A stretch of DNA of 64,000 nt. Origin: Parabacteroides goldsteinii (GTDB lineage Bacteria; Bacteroidota; Bacteroidia; Bacteroidales; Tannerellaceae). Numbering within the stretch: position 1 is the stretch's first letter; each line of letters starts with the position of its first letter. The notes beneath the pieces are model-generated. The model did no database searches, was not told the origin of the DNA, and saw only the letters and a list, made by a program, of their open reading frames with translations. The stretch lies in NCBI RefSeq assembly GCF_015550595.1, contig NZ_JADNBB010000022.1, positions 37,024 to 101,023 on the forward strand, written 5' to 3'. This document shows, one piece after another, positions 63,942-64,000 of the stretch. Position numbers and translations under genes: made by a program.

Positions 63942-64000
63942 ATGGAAAAGGAAAGACTAAATGAAGCTAATCGACTAAATAAGTTGATTGAAGAGCACGA
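63942..64000 (+). CDS. Start of a further small or larger gene, cut by the window end
   Basis: The frame begins MEKERLNEANRLNKLIEEH and runs off the window. It follows the variant junction AAAAATAACT at the usual distance. It starts as a charged helix. Nothing more can be said. Confidence 0.5.
   Translation, partial: MEKERLNEANRLNKLIEEH

Noticed and set aside
1..64000. tRNA, rRNA or riboswitch genes
   Set aside because: I saw no cloverleaf, rRNA block or known riboswitch pattern; a covariance-model search would be needed to exclude small RNAs.

Overview
The window is a chromosomal segment of a gut Bacteroidales bacterium, most likely Parabacteroides or a close relative (the genus is inference). 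The signs are three SusC/SusD outer-membrane glycan-uptake pairs, a hybrid two-component regulator, Bacteroidetes promoters of the TTTG / TAnnTTTG type, few Shine-Dalgarno sites, and a trp operon in the order trpB-E-G-D-C-F-A.

Layout. 1-3544: end of a SusC/SusD pair. 3610-15142: mostly housekeeping and single genes: a KefB-like antiporter, a CE1-like esterase, an isoaspartyl peptidase, a GH92 mannosidase, a HEPN/MNT toxin-antitoxin pair, TatA-TatC, FabD, an Fpg-like protein that has lost its catalytic residues, and a nitroreductase lipoprotein. 15229-33768: a polysaccharide utilization locus (PUL) with a GH2 enzyme, an HU-like DNA-binding protein overlapping a hybrid two-component regulator by 4 bases, a GH105 enzyme, SusC/SusD, an unassigned alpha-galactosidase-like hydrolase, a GH3 enzyme and a small exported protein. 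A conserved bipartite element lies upstream of both the GH105 gene and susC. Three phased near-palindromes lie upstream of the HU-like gene. 33797-38828: a SusD C-terminal remnant, a very large exported fusion protein (propeller, two CxxCH sites, SUMF1-like domain) and a lipoprotein. 38951-43176: sbcDC. 43374-49726: a second PUL-like locus made of SusC, SusD and an exported PHP-domain protein. 49877-55012: an AspT-type transporter, a DoxX protein with a Tat-exported Gfo/Idh/MocA oxidoreductase, and a methyltransferase. 55081-61814: the complete trp operon, with a leader peptide containing three consecutive Trp codons and an attenuator. trpF carries an in-frame insertion made of inverted arrays of a 7-base repeat. 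62041-64000: AT-rich start of a prophage or other mobile element, with a putative repressor, an operator-like palindrome over a promoter, and small genes joined by a nearly constant junction sequence.

How the parts work together. The PULs bind and import glycans through SusC/SusD, cut them with surface or periplasmic hydrolases, and respond through the hybrid regulator. TatA/TatC could export the oxidoreductase found later in the window. The trp operon supplies tryptophan under ribosome-mediated attenuation. Functions were assigned by reading protein sequence and motifs; no database search was made.
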